Positions 11,655 to 23,011 of a stretch of 64,000 bases of DNA are shown piece by piece. How positions within the stretch are numbered: position 1 is the stretch's first letter; each line of letters opens with the position of its first letter. The DNA is from Sipunculus nudus (lineage: Eukaryota > Annelida > Sipuncula > Golfingiida > Sipunculidae): assembly GCA_026874595.1 (NCBI GenBank), contig CM049307.1, forward strand, positions 41,792,362-41,856,361, given 5' to 3'. Made by a program: the position numbers and the translations under genes. The notes beneath the pieces are model-generated. The model had not been told where the DNA came from, searched no databases, and worked only from the letters and a program-made list of their open reading frames with translations.

Positions 11655-12720
11655 TGTATTTTTAGCGAACCTGTGAGCTTATGCGATGGTACGGCGTCGT
11701 CCGTCGTGTGTCGTCTGTCGTGCGTCGCGCGTCGTCTGTACGTTAACCATAGCTATCTCAAAAACGGCAGGAGCTAGCATCACCAAATTTTTTTTGCAAA
11801 TTATCAGTCATCCAAATAACTATATAGGATTTTGTTTTTTTATCTAACTGCATTTTCTTAGATTTTATAGGGAAAAAGCTAACAAAGCTTTAAAAATCTT
11901 CTTCTCCAAAACTGTCCAGCCAAATTGTCCAATATTTCACAGAAATGATCCCTTGAACAATCTTTCTCAAGTTTGTTCGAATGGTTCAAGTTCGGAGATT
12001 TTTGGCCGAGATACAGGAGGTTGAACTTTGTTAACTGTGCAAAAAAGCGTATTAAAATTTAAATCTCAGAAACGGCTCTAGCTATCATCACCAAATTCTA
12101 TGCCAATGTTGATCACATAAGTCATATCTGAAATTGAGGTATTGGTGGCGCCACCTGCATCGGCCTTTTTTGTACAGGGTCATCAGTGCCTGTATCACAC
12201 TGAGGGCTACAAAAAAAAAACTTCTTCTCTGAAACCATATGGCCAAAATGTTCAATCTCACACAGAAATGATCCTAGGGTAGTGCTTTCTGAAGTTTGTT
12301 CAAATGGTCTCTTTTCAGTGACTCTTGGCTAAGTTATGGGAAGCTGAATTTAGTCATATGCCATAACAGCCCATTTTAGCTCAGTGGCTACAAAGATCTT
12401 CTTCTCAAAAACCACTGGGTCAAATTCTTAAATCTCACACATTAATTATCCTCAGATGTTGATAATTCAAGTTTGTTCAAATGGTTTTGGTTCAGTGCTT
12501 TTTGGCTGAGTTAAGGGAAGCTGAACTTAGCCAGTTTGCTGTATCGTCCTATATTATTAACCTGCGAAACGTTTTTCGACTGATTCCACTGAGGCCAGTT
12601 TGTTTAATATTTTACAAGAATAATTCCTACAATAATTCTTATAATAATTGTCATTAATTGTTCCACATGAATGATTTTTGGCTGAATTATGGAGATTGAA
12701 TTGAGTCATTTTACCATATA
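11655..12720 (+). repeat. R3 repeat, copy 4
   Basis: It begins TTAGCGAACCTGTGAGCTTA and then the GTCG-rich run. The order of motifs follows copy 1 almost throughout, including GGCAGGAGCTAGCATCACC and the exact palindrome at 12144-12155. Three further degraded sub-units (TTGTTCAAATGGT-type) follow. The stretch 12720-13230 is AT-rich without a recognisable feature. Confidence 0.7.
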
Positions 12721-13394
12721 TGTTAGCTGTGTGATGCTGTTACATCTAGCCTGGCACCAGTTTATCAGCATCCATTACATCATGCCACTAGACATTTAGA
12801 TTTCAGGTTATCTTTGGTTAATATTGACAAGAAAGTTTTTTTAAAAGCTTTTAAAAAATTTAGATTTATGATTTAAGTTATTCATCATACCAGGCAATGT
12901 TACAATCATTGATATTCAGCTCTCTGTGGCTATATAAAGACATCTGTAGGTGGATTATAAATTAATGGTATCCCTTCTCAACTTAATTCAAGAATTTTCC
13001 ATCAATGAGATATATCTGTATTATAATTTTGCATTCAGTATGCATCCGTAATAATTTTACATATATTCCTGATTTCTTTTTTTTTATAAAAAGTCAGCTG
13101 AAAAGCATTTTGTATTGGGAAAAAAATTTCAAAGTTATTTCAAGTAGGGTCCACTTTTGTGTTCAGATGGCAGCACTTGGTTTACCATTGGCAGATTGCC
13201 AGTGCCTTTATGTTGGCCATTAGCCAAGATGATGTCAGCTCTATAAATAGTTTTGGCATAGTGCCGGGATTGGAAGAAGTGCAGCCAGGTATAGGTCAAG
13301 AGTTCACTCAGTGCAGTAGCTGCATTCTATTTGTAGCTTTGGCAGACTGCTCACTGGATCATATTTGGCACCAAAGATCAGCCTGAATCTATTT

Positions 13395-14130
13395 TTAGCT
13401 TTGGCAGACTGCCAACTGTGTCAGATTATGCAACAGGTCAAGAGTTCACTCAGTGCAGCCAGGTACAGGTGAAAAGTTCAATTAGTCTAGCCAGGTGCAG
13501 GTCAAGAGTTCACTCAGTGCAGTAGCTTGAGGCAGCAATCTGTCACAGGTCACTCGGGGGCAACTGCCTTACTCAACTACGCCTTGTCAGCCCAGTGCAT
13601 CAAACTCTGGGGAAGTTTGATGTATTGGACTGATATTTTGACCTGTCTATGCGTCTTTGTTGGTATTCTCATTTACAAGACAGGTTGTGCCACGTACATT
13701 GACTTTTGCACAATGTATGTGCCTGCTTATTTCTACAGAGGAATTAGATATATCAGCCTGAATTTGGCATATTTATACATATCGAATAGCTTTGTCGTAT
13801 AGAAGGCTGGTGGTGCCATCTACAATAATGTTTGCACAATGTGTGTCCCTGCTTATTTCTCAGGAGGGGTTTGATATATCAGTCTGAAACTTGGCATATG
13901 TATATATCTCTGGTAGCTTCGTTGTATACAAGACTGGTGGTGCCAGCTACAATCATTTTTGTGTTGTGTGCACCCATTCCAGAATTTCAGCAGTGATGTT
14001 TGTGTAATTGTTTCTTATTCAAAATGTTTAGTACTTGCATTGTTCATATACATGAAAAGTAATGGTCCAGCATTGAAGCATTATACCTGGTGTATTTTCC
14101 AATGCACAGGTTTGCATAAGCCTGTAGGCC
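13395..14130 (+). repeat. Direct repeat, copy 2 (partner at 6175-6925)
   Basis: It is colinear with 6175-6925. Upstream, 13230-13560 contains several copies of a short unit AAGAGTTCACTCAGTGCAG. The reverse-transcriptase remnant is shorter than in copy 1: the YADD part is absent. Confidence 0.7.
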
Positions 14131-14139
14131 TTGTTTTAA

Positions 14140-14928
14140 TTTTTCAAGCATTTTTCCCTCTATATTTGAGACCTTTAGAGATGTGGTTATCTGTTAACAA
14201 GAAACAAATCGTAATTACTGGACCTAGAATCTTTCAACTTGACATCCTGGAAGGCCCATGAAAAATCACCTTTGAAACCTGAAATTAAGTCTCTGTTACC
14301 CATATCCTCTGTGCTAAAGGGCTTAGAAGTCCCCCCACCCCCAGAATAATAGAAAATTTGATACAAAAGCTCAATTATCTGAGCAACTAATGTATGATTC
14401 TTTGCATGTATATTGGACATTGAGTGTTTCATCAGTTCATTTTTTATTTTACAGATTTTTTCCTATATTTTTGAGACCTTTGAAGATATGGTCTTCTGTT
14501 AACAGGGCACAATTTGTAACCTTTAGTTCTAGAATCTTTTAACTTGACATCCAGGGAGGTCCGTAAAAAACCTGAAATCGGCACCCCCTAGAATTGAAAA
14601 TTTGATACCAAAGTAGGACACAATTAAATCATAACCTTGGACCTTTAAACTTGACATCCTGAGAGTTCCTCAAAGTTGACCTATACTCTCAGAGTTTCGG
14701 TGTATGCTTGAGCACCCCAGAATTTATGCTTAATACACATAAATTGCCAGATTCTTCATGAAAGGCTGGTTGGATTGTCATCAAATTTGGTGGGCTTATG
14801 GATCTCGATGAACCTAAGCTAATATACATGAACGAAGATGCCACCTACATTATCTTAATTAGTTGCCTGTGCAAGGACATATTGACATCATGTCAGTCGG
14901 CTGAGCGTCATGACCCATGGGTCACTTG
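14140..14928 (+). repeat. R2 repeat with palindromic 3' terminus
   Basis: Two degraded R2 units are followed by the end sequence CGGCTGAGCGTCA, the exact 14-bp palindrome TGACCCATGGGTCA (14911-14924), then CTTG (14925-14928) and TTT. The same order occurs in reverse at 39982-40017 and 21358-21394. Confidence 0.7.
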
Positions 14929-15439
14929 TTTAGGTTTTTCATTGGCTTGGACACCCCCCCCCCCTTTTTCCCCCTAAATCCTGGATCCGCTCCTGGTTAG
15001 AGTTTTTATTTCACAGGCTGATCTCTTGAGGCCATACAAATAATTGCTCTACGCATGCACCGCTCCCGGTTTTCGTGCATATTTTTATTATTATTATTTA
15101 TTTTTTTTTTTTTGCAATTAAAGATAAGGTCCTTGGTCATATTCCTAATTTTCCTGAATGGACAATCACCAGCTTACATTAAGGATCTTATACGGCCTTG
15201 GGCCGTTTCTGCCCACAGGTCAGTTATGCATTATAGTTTTGGAGTACCTTATCTGAAGTCTTGGCAGTTCTGATTCTGTTATACCATATGGAGTAATCTA
15301 ATTTGACACAACTATTGCATGCACCAGAGACTTAATAAATATGATCTTCTCCAACCGATATTCCGTAGATACATAATGTTAGCAACGAATGCAACATGAT
15401 TAAATGATTATGCATAGCCAGGGCGCAGTCGCACCGACT

Positions 15440-15570
15440 GCTTTGGACTAGGGGTGTGCGATAAAATCGATATATCGGTATATCGGAAACAAGGATTCGC
15501 AAATTTTGTATCCCGATATGCATGGTCTACTTATATCGATACTTTTCGATATTTTTCAAACGTGAATGAA
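15440..15570 (+). mobile_element. hAT-like element end
   Basis: TAGGGGTGTGCGATAAAATC followed by several ATCGATAT and TATCGGTAT steps resembles the terminal region of hAT-type elements. I could not find a matching inverted end, so its extent is unknown. The flanks (14930-15440 and 15570-16080) show nothing else I recognise. Confidence 0.35.
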
Positions 15571-16082
15571 ACTGATCTACTATAGTAAAACATGATTTAT
15601 GTTACAAATTTCAAAATCTAAATGGGTTGATTTTGTGAAAGGCTGAAAGTGAAAGCCACCACCGTGTCGATAGACACTCCTCGGGATAATTTACCTTTTC
15701 CTGTTTACATTTATTTTAGATTTTCGACAAAAAATCCGGCACTATTATTTTTCTTTACTTTACTTTTCAACACTTCACACTGAGAGGATTTGCTTAAGAG
15801 TATTGGGAATCTTTCAGATATAAAATTAAATATGTGCACAGTATGTTTGACCTGAGACAATCCAGCAACATGAAGGTGTTCTAGGTGTCAATTTTGAGTG
15901 CGCTTTAGTGAGCCTGTAAACAGTAAATGGTTTTTAGGAAATTTCAAGTCGGCTTGATGGACCATATGATCAAAGTCCGTTCCTGGGGAATTTGAAATTG
16001 TAGTCGATGACTCATTGGTACTGGTATCAAAAAAAGAAGAAGTGCCACAAAAAAAAGAAAGAAGTGTTGAACATTGTCAAAA

Positions 16083-16480
16083 CTAGAAAACGGATAGTCG
16101 ACACGCGACTTCAGGTATCCGCTAAATTACAGAGGCATAGGTAGAGTAAGGTATTGAATGTTCCTGATATTGCATGACTCGAGAGTAGTGGCATCAGGGA
16201 TAAACTCCTCATAAATGCATGTGCATTTTTTAACAAAAAAAAAAAAAAAAAACAGATCTACAGATGGATAAGAGGTGAAAGGATGTAGAAGGCCAAATAG
16301 AATACTAAGATGCCGGCTTTTCTGTGGATGGTGTGCCGTATTGGCCTGAAATTGTGCGTCTTTAAATCTTGGATAGCTCCATCTCGTACTATAGATTGGT
16401 GGCGCCATCCGCAATCATTTTCGCGTGGCGTTCATCCGTGAGTTTGCTTTTGGTGAAAATACCTTATATCTCAGGAGTTG
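16083..16480 (-). mobile_element. R1 element 3' terminus (minus orientation) and adjoining tail
   Basis: Read on the minus strand it ends GTATC(C)..., then a hairpin-like GTCGCGTGTCGAC, then CTAG (16083-16086) followed by TTT. The tail (GATGCCAC, ATTCAATACC-like) matches the truncated ends at 8520-8660 and 17700-17862. Sub-units related to those near 8.3 kb continue to about 16800. Confidence 0.55.
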
Positions 16481-16805
16481 ATGGATGTATCAGCCTGAAA
16501 TTTTGTCTGTTTATCCGTCTTGGATAGCTTTGTTTTCGACCAGACATGTGGTGTCACCTACCTTCTCGTTTTTCTTAGAATACATTGATGCCTTTTTGTC
16601 TATTGCATGTACATCCGTCTTTGGTAGATTTCTTATTCATGAGACTAGTGGCACCACCTACAATCACGTATTTCTGAATACGTTCTTGCATTTATCTCAG
16701 GATCGTTTCAATTTATCAGCTGGAAATTTCTTATGTCCACAGATTTTTTTATCTTGGAATGGTTTATCATGTATACAAGACTGCTTGGGCCACCTACAAT
16801 TAATT

Positions 16806-17689
16806 GTATCCGCCAAAACAAAGTTTTGTGGATACTTTGTTTTTGACTGGGTCCCGCCGCCTCGTTCGTTTCCGGAATAAAACTCTGAGACCACTGGACA
16901 GATTTTCTCAAAACTTTACACGATTATCGGGTCACATGTGAAATGGTGCGTTGACCTCTGACCTTTCCTCTCACCAGTGCGTCCATCTGAGCGTCTGTTT
17001 TGACACATTAACCCACATATCTTCGGACTCGCTTGACCAATCAGCAAAAAAATGTTTTGCACAAATGTAGCCCTTGGATAGCTTTATAATATACATAAAA
17101 ATGGTGGCGTCACCTGCAACCATTTTTGCAAAGCGTCCGTCTGTTTGTCTGCCGTGGGACAAAATAAATCATATCTCGGCAGTGAATGGACTTGTCTGCC
17201 TAAAACGTTGCATGTATATACATCTTGGATAGCTTTCTCGTTTTGTGGCAGTAGGCGCCACCTACATTCACGTTCTGGCTGCAGAAATCCAGGCTTATAT
17301 CTCAGGACTGGTTTGACGTATCCTCCCGAAATTTTGCAAGTGTATAGATTTTACATAGCTCTTTATCATACGCGAAACTGGTGGCGCCACCTGCAATCAT
17401 TTTTGCAGAGCTTCCGTCTGTTTGTCTGCCATGGGATAAAATCACTCATATCTCGGCAGTGTAATGACTTATCTGCCTAAAATTTTGCAATTGTATACAA
17501 CTTGGATAACTTTCTTGACTTTGTGGCAGGTGGCGCCAACTTCATACACATTTCGGCTGCAGACGTCCTGGTACTATGCAACACACCTCTCTCTATTTCG
17601 CCTTGCAACTCAATCCATGCCTCACTTCACCCGGCCCACTCTGGTTTCGGCGGATACCCGTAGTCGCTTGTCGACTACCCTTATTCTAG
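16806..17689 (+). mobile_element. R1 Helitron/Helentron-like non-autonomous element, 884 bp
   Basis: The 5' end is itself a hairpin (16806-16835: GTATCCGCCAAAAC, short loop, GTTTTGTGGATAC). Several roughly 200-bp sub-units follow, with an exact GGTGGCGCCACC at 17380-17391. The 3' end has GGCGGATAC (17650-17657), a perfect 7-bp-stem hairpin GTAGTCGCTTGTCGACTAC (17660-17678), seven bases, then CTAG (17686-17689). The flanks are T on both sides. A 3' hairpin shortly before CTRR is the Helitron signature; T|T insertion and inverted GTATCCGCC near both ends fit Helentrons. No Rep/helicase frame is present. Confidence 0.7.
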
Positions 17690-17699
17690 TTTCATCTTG

Positions 17700-17862
17700 T
17701 ATCCAATTGTAGATCTGTTTTGGTGAAAACTGCACATATATGAGGAGTTAAATTTGCATCTCTGATGCCACACATTGCGAGTCATGTCATGTCAGGGATA
17801 TTCAATGCCTTTCTTTTAACACCCCTCCTTGATTCGACGAATACTTGTAGTCGCTTGTCGAA
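17700..17862 (+). mobile_element. Truncated R1 3' end
   Basis: GAGTTAAATTTGCATC, a GATGCCAC step, ATTCAATGCC and CTTGTAGTCGCTTGTCGA (about 17846-17863) match the tails at 8520-8660 and, in reverse, 16083-16220. The second hairpin arm and CTAG are missing. A poly-G tract lies at 17899-17912. Confidence 0.5.
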
Positions 17863-17984
17863 TGCCATTGCAGTACCTTCCCCTTTTTGCCTCCGCCGGG
17901 GGGGGGGGGGGGGATTTAGCGTTCAACTCCGTACGTGTGTTTGTTTGTGTATGTGTTTTTGAGCTTGTTCCCTAAATGCTTCAC

Positions 17985-18118
17985 GTAATCATGGACGAAA
18001 TCCCATGACATTTTCAGTTTAGTTCGGGAATGGAAAAAAGAGAAATCGATTAGATTTTGGTGTGAATCCGGAACATTATCCGGATCCAGGAACATTATCA
18101 TTGAATATTCATAAAAAT
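17985..18118 (+). repeat. Inverted repeat pair, left arm
   Basis: It contains CGATTAGATTTTGGTGTGAA, CGGATCCAGGAACATTATC and GAATATTCATAAA. It matches the reverse complement of 19471-19604. Both arms adjoin GT/CA-rich simple sequence. Confidence 0.65.
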
Positions 18119-18828
18119 AACAGTTACTTATGCACGGATAAAACTGGGAATATGGGCCGAACATGTGACCGTTAACACGATTACACGGAGCATCGCAGAT
18201 TAGGTACCAACCACATAGTGGAGGCTTGCATTCCTTTGAATGCAGAATTCTAGTAATAATCTGTGATTTTTACTCTCTTCCACCTCCCCACCCCCGGTCA
18301 ATATATGTAATTGATGAAGTTTTTGAATCCTCAGTGTTTACATAGCAACCACGTAGACTGACATAAAGTTCACGCATGACTGATATGTTACACCGGTCCT
18401 GTGTCTTAAATTGTCCCAGTGGGCTCGAGCGTGTGATTCGCACCATAACAGGTGTATACTCTGTTTCGTGTGTAGTTTCATGTCATATCTGTATGTCAAC
18501 ATTTGGAGAGAGAATTTACAGCTGTTGTATTTTGACCCTTCACATTTATTTCACTACCCTTCTCCATTTCGTTTAATCACGATATCAGATTTCGTGCACG
18601 GTAAGTACTTTGCCGTCCAGAGATTTTAGTGCTAATCCTTCATATGTGGAAGGTTCGTCATGGTAAATATAATATCATTAACTGGTGGTTTCTACAGATA
18701 AACCGCATGCTCGTGGCTAACATCTGCTTCACATTGTCTGACAAATCAGTATACTTGATGTTTCTTGGTTGGCATATGGAAGAACTGTTCCAACAAACTT
18801 CAGTCGTTCTCCTAGAAGCTCGAAAACA

Positions 18829-18876
18829 AGATTTGAAAACAAATTTGAAAACAAATTTGAAAACAAATTTGGAAAC
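18829..18876 (+). repeat. 12-bp tandem repeat, four copies
   Basis: Four units of AAATTTGAAAAC (first and last slightly changed). It sits in otherwise unremarkable DNA (18120-19260). Confidence 0.85.
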
Positions 18877-19470
18877 ATGGCCTCTCCTGTTCCATGGGTT
18901 AATAATAAATGTTAACTTAAAGACAGACCTGTCAATATATACAAAGACAATATATATAGTTTAGCTCTCTAGCCAGGCGTTGGTTTTGATTCTCCCATAT
19001 ATCGCAAGCAGCACTTAGAACAAATATTTTATTTTTATTGTGGCTTCAGCTACCCCGCGGGTTCTATCGTATTCAGTTCCCCCGCACGGTTCTGTATTTA
19101 TTGCACAATTTGCGACTTAAACTTATCCTTTTATGAAAACGCAGACGCAGTTTTGAAACAGCCTGTATATAAACATTTTATAAATGTATATGATCTTTTT
19201 GTCATTTCAGGAAGACATGGTATTCCAGGTGCTATTCTTGTGAAGTAATAAAATTTGCCAACTAGATATCTGCATTCTAATGATTGCAAGCCTCCGCCAT
19301 TCATACTTCTAAGTTTCCAATATTTCATTCGTGCTTGAGTGAATGTAAATTAATGAATATCCCTTGATGACGCTTCTCATGAAACTAGAAATATGTATTC
19401 TAATGAATTCAAGCCTCCGCCATTCACATATTCGGCATATATTCCTAAGTTTATTCGTTCTTAAGTGACT

Positions 19471-19604
19471 GTACATTTATGAATATTCATAGAGCACGTT
19501 CCTGAATCCGGATCATGTTCCGAAACCAAATCAAAATCTAATCGGTTTTTCATTGGCCCATTTCGGAAATATACTGAAAATTCCATGAGATTCTGTTCAT
19601 GACA
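19471..19604 (-). repeat. Inverted repeat pair, right arm
   Basis: Its reverse complement matches 17985-18118 (GATTAGATTTTG, CGGATTCAGGAACG, GAATATTCATAAA). Just left of it, 19270-19480 holds two tandem copies of a segment with CAAGCCTCCGCCATTCA. Confidence 0.65.
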
Positions 19605-19704
19605 GTGTGAGTTATGTTGTGAACAACACACACACATACACACACACACGAACGGAGATGAACACATATACCCTCCTGGTGGGTTAACTAGACATAAGAG
19701 ATAG

Positions 19705-21321
19705 GGTCAGCACAAAAGGAAGGGTACTGGTTCTCGATCGTTTGGCCTCATCAGTGACGTGAAATATGCTGATATCGACGATCGGCCGCATGATACTTTA
19801 CTACAGAACGTCTCGTTGGACTTCTTGAGATCAGCGCTTCCCCAGTGCATGGGAGGAAGATTCCAGAGTGTCGGTTGTACTTCAGCTCGGTGATATCATT
19901 GATGGGTTCAATCTGAGGAACAACAATAGTCAGGTTGCCATGGAAACTGTAATGGAGGCTTTTGAGTCGTTCTCCAAGCCTGTTTAATTGACAATTAATT
20001 TAACCACGAATTTTATACCTGTACAAGGAAGGTTAAGGTAAAGGTGGGGGTTTATAGTCTGATATCACCGACGATATCAGTCTCATCCGACTTAACATGC
20101 ACTTTGCCTTCCTGGTCTTTCGGGCTTATTCATTCTTGTAGCTTTTCTTGGCTATCTGCGGAGCATACAACCCAAGCAGCCATATCAGGTGCTAGAAAGT
20201 TATTCGTTCTACATTTTCCTTCATCCCATGACCAGTACCCATACACTCCTAGGTCGAGAAAGCATACCCTTGTGGTAAAGACTTTGTCCTGGAGTCAGCG
20301 CAGACGGCGGTCAGAATGGGACGCGAACCCACAACCTTGCGTCAACCTTGTAACGCCACAATGCTCGGCAAATATAGACAGAACTTCTAAAGAGCAAATT
20401 GTTCAGTCTTAAAACCAGAGTTAGAAAACTGCGCCTGCTACCATTTTAGTCCTTTCAAAGGATTTTTTTTTTGCCATGGATCATTATGATTTGTCTATGC
20501 TTGGTTATGACACAGACAGTGAAGTATTTTGTGAAGCCAGAGAATTCTTGACAGCTAGAAATCCCAATTCTGGTCACAATTCCCCTGCAGGACTGTGTGG
20601 TACAAACAAGAGGTTTGTCAAATCCAATGATGGCGATTCAGGAAGACAACTACAGTGGCTTGACCAGCTCCTAACTCAGGCTATTGAGGCAGGAGAGAAA
20701 GTTGTGGTTTTTGGTAAGTTGGGAGAACTCGCTGAATCGTGTTGCATATTGAATTGAAAAAAAAAATAGTTTTCAGAGACCCAGCTCTTGTGTTTACACT
20801 GTGCCATTTTGTACATGATAATGGATAATCAAGGGCTGAAAATAAAAGGAAATGGATTGTGCCATTCATATCGGTGCCTTATCTACCAGGTCGATCATCG
20901 TATGGGTAGCGATCCTCGTGTAATTCTAATTTGCATCAGAACCAGAATTGCCTGGTGGTCATAAATAAGATTGCAGAAGGCAGTCGGGGCCTAAGTAACC
21001 GATTAAGAGTAACAGACTGCCTTCTAACTGGCATTATATCACTCCAGTTGCGTTTGGTTTGGTAACATCAATGTTTATTCTAAACTGTTGAACTCCAGGC
21101 CACCTGTCGATATATCAGATGAGTGGCGACATGATGGGTCTTTGCTGGAACCAGGAGGAGGTGATGAAGACCTTACATCAGCACCAATGTGGGGTTGCGA
21201 ACTTTTGTGGTAATGACCACGCAGGAGGAGCAGCACTTGATGGAAGAGCCATCCAGCACATCACCCTCTCTGGTGTGGTAGAACACCACCTGGTATTCAT
21301 TGTAATGCAACTGCTCGTGTC
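19705..21321 (+). pseudogene. Decayed second copy of ADPRM
   Basis: Three blocks align to ADPRM: 19705-19987 (residues about 15-109), 20377-20713 (about 125-236) and 21099-21321 (from 237). Block 1 has frameshifts (an extra base near 19738, others near 19795 and 19845) and ends in TAA where the functional gene continues to GNHE. The GNHE region is gone, replaced by an unrelated insert at 19988-20376. The donor GTAAGT (20714) and acceptor CTCCAG (21093-21098) are intact and at the same codon as in ADPRM, so the copy arose through DNA and not from mRNA. Block 3 reads GNDHAGG for GHDHEGG, losing a metal-binding histidine, and has a one-base deletion near 21278. Homology stops about 35 bases before an R2 terminus. 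Confidence 0.88.
19988..20376 (-). mobile_element. Insert in the ADPRM pseudogene, tRNA-derived SINE candidate
   Basis: On the minus strand, 20329-20318 reads GGTTCGCGTCCC, a good match to the RNA polymerase III B box. About 35-50 bases upstream, GCCGAGCATTGTGGCG (about 20372-20357) could be a weak A box. The remainder (GGAGTCAGCGCAGACGG region and beyond) would be the body. There is no clear tail or target duplication, and the host lost about 13 codons at the site. Confidence 0.45.
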
Positions 21322-21357
21322 ACTGTTATACATGTGTCACAAGTTATACATGTACAA

Positions 21358-21394
21358 CAAGGGACCCATGGGTCACGGTGCTCAGCTGATTGTG
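21358..21394 (-). mobile_element. R2 element 3' terminus fragment
   Basis: CAAG followed by GGACCCATGGGTCA and a CTCAGCTGATTG stretch is the R2 end (compare 14899-14928) in reverse. It lies just after the point where ADPRM homology stops. Confidence 0.6.
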
Positions 21395-21399
21395 ATTGG

Positions 21400-22883
21400 G
21401 CTATAAATGTTTCTCCATTGTGATACTATATCGAGTCGATAAAACTTATGAATATCATGGACATGTTGAGTTATTATAAAGGAATGTAATGTAATATGTG
21501 AGTAAATGATAAATGAAATAACCTGACTGATGGATTAATAGAGTAAAATATAGTGGTTTATTTTTTATCTATTTAGGAGGGGTTGAAAATTGCGATATAT
21601 ATGAGCAAATATGAATGCAATGACAGCAGTAATAAGCAGTAGTAGAATGATAATAAGGCTATTTGTTGAAGGATCTATAGTGTATGGAAGTCTGCAAGAT
21701 TTCAATTTGACACATATGATGTTATGATTTACTATGCTGATGAAGGGATTTGATGAATTTGTGACTATATGACACAATATCTCTTCAGTCTTGACAAGGT
21801 ACATTATTTTGATGCCCACTATGTCTACATTTTACACAATATTGAAATAATTTCTGGCATGTACAAAGGTACCTATGGACGAATAGTTATACAAAATATT
21901 AAAATATGAATACATCTGATTCATCTTGTTCTTGTTTACTGAGGCTGACATTGGGACGGGGTTTGGAGAAGGGAACAGTGAGGGCAGCAAGGAGGTGGAT
22001 GTAGAGAGAAAAGGAGAGAGGGAGAGAGACAGACAGAGAGACAGAGTTACAGAGAGAGGGGATGAATCATTCAACAGTACTTAAACACCTGGAAGGTTAA
22101 AATCTAAAATATTATGAAAAGTAGATAAAGTCTGATCGGAAAAGGTAATCTTGGCAATGGTTGGTTGATATGAATGAAGAAATTGTTGCAAATAATATTT
22201 TGAGATCCGACCATGTGTTTCCATTGGTTACCTTTTTGATAAGCTGTTGACAGTTCAACAGTTTACACATTTGTCTAATGAGATCCAATTATTTTAATAA
22301 ACCTATTTTTCTATTTTATCATATGTATACAGTAGCCATAAAGTCCCCACTTAACAGGTGGAAGGATTGATGGGGGAGGGGGTTATGATGGGAGGTCCAA
22401 CGCCTCAGTCTCTCTGTATATATTATCTTTAATTTTTAAATTTTATGGAATAGCAATAGAACTATTGTTCACAGTGCCAAAGAGCAAGGACTCTATGGGG
22501 TGGGGGAAGGGGATGATGGGAGTTACAGCACCCTTGCATATTCATACAGGATATGAAATTTAATTCAAGTGTTTACAGGGAAAAAAAGTTTTTTCATAAT
22601 TATTAAATATTTACACAGGCAGAAAGGTGCAGAAACAAAGCAAATCATTATAATTCTGATTCTACTGAACCAGGAAAAATTAACAATATTTGCCTTAATT
22701 CCTTTTTTTCAATACATTATTTTTTCCAGGTTTAAAAATGTAACTTCACATTTACAGTATAACACATATATATGAGTATTTCAGTTGATTCACATTTCTA
22801 AATTGCTTCAACATTCATAGCTAATTAATCTGGTTTATAGAACCTGTCAACAGAAAGGGCTGCAGGGAGGATGGGAGGCTTAG

Positions 22884-22937
<54 letters not shown>

Positions 22938-22963
22938 AAGAGAGAGTGAGCTAGACTGTCATG

Positions 22964-23011
<48 letters not shown>

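Noticed and set aside
4727-12720. A protein-coding transposon inside the R3 copies
   Set aside because: No transposase, Rep/helicase or integrase frame could be found in any copy. All are non-coding.
20044-20412. 122-codon frame across the pseudogene insert
   Set aside because: It runs through the SINE-like insert and into pseudogene sequence in the wrong frame.
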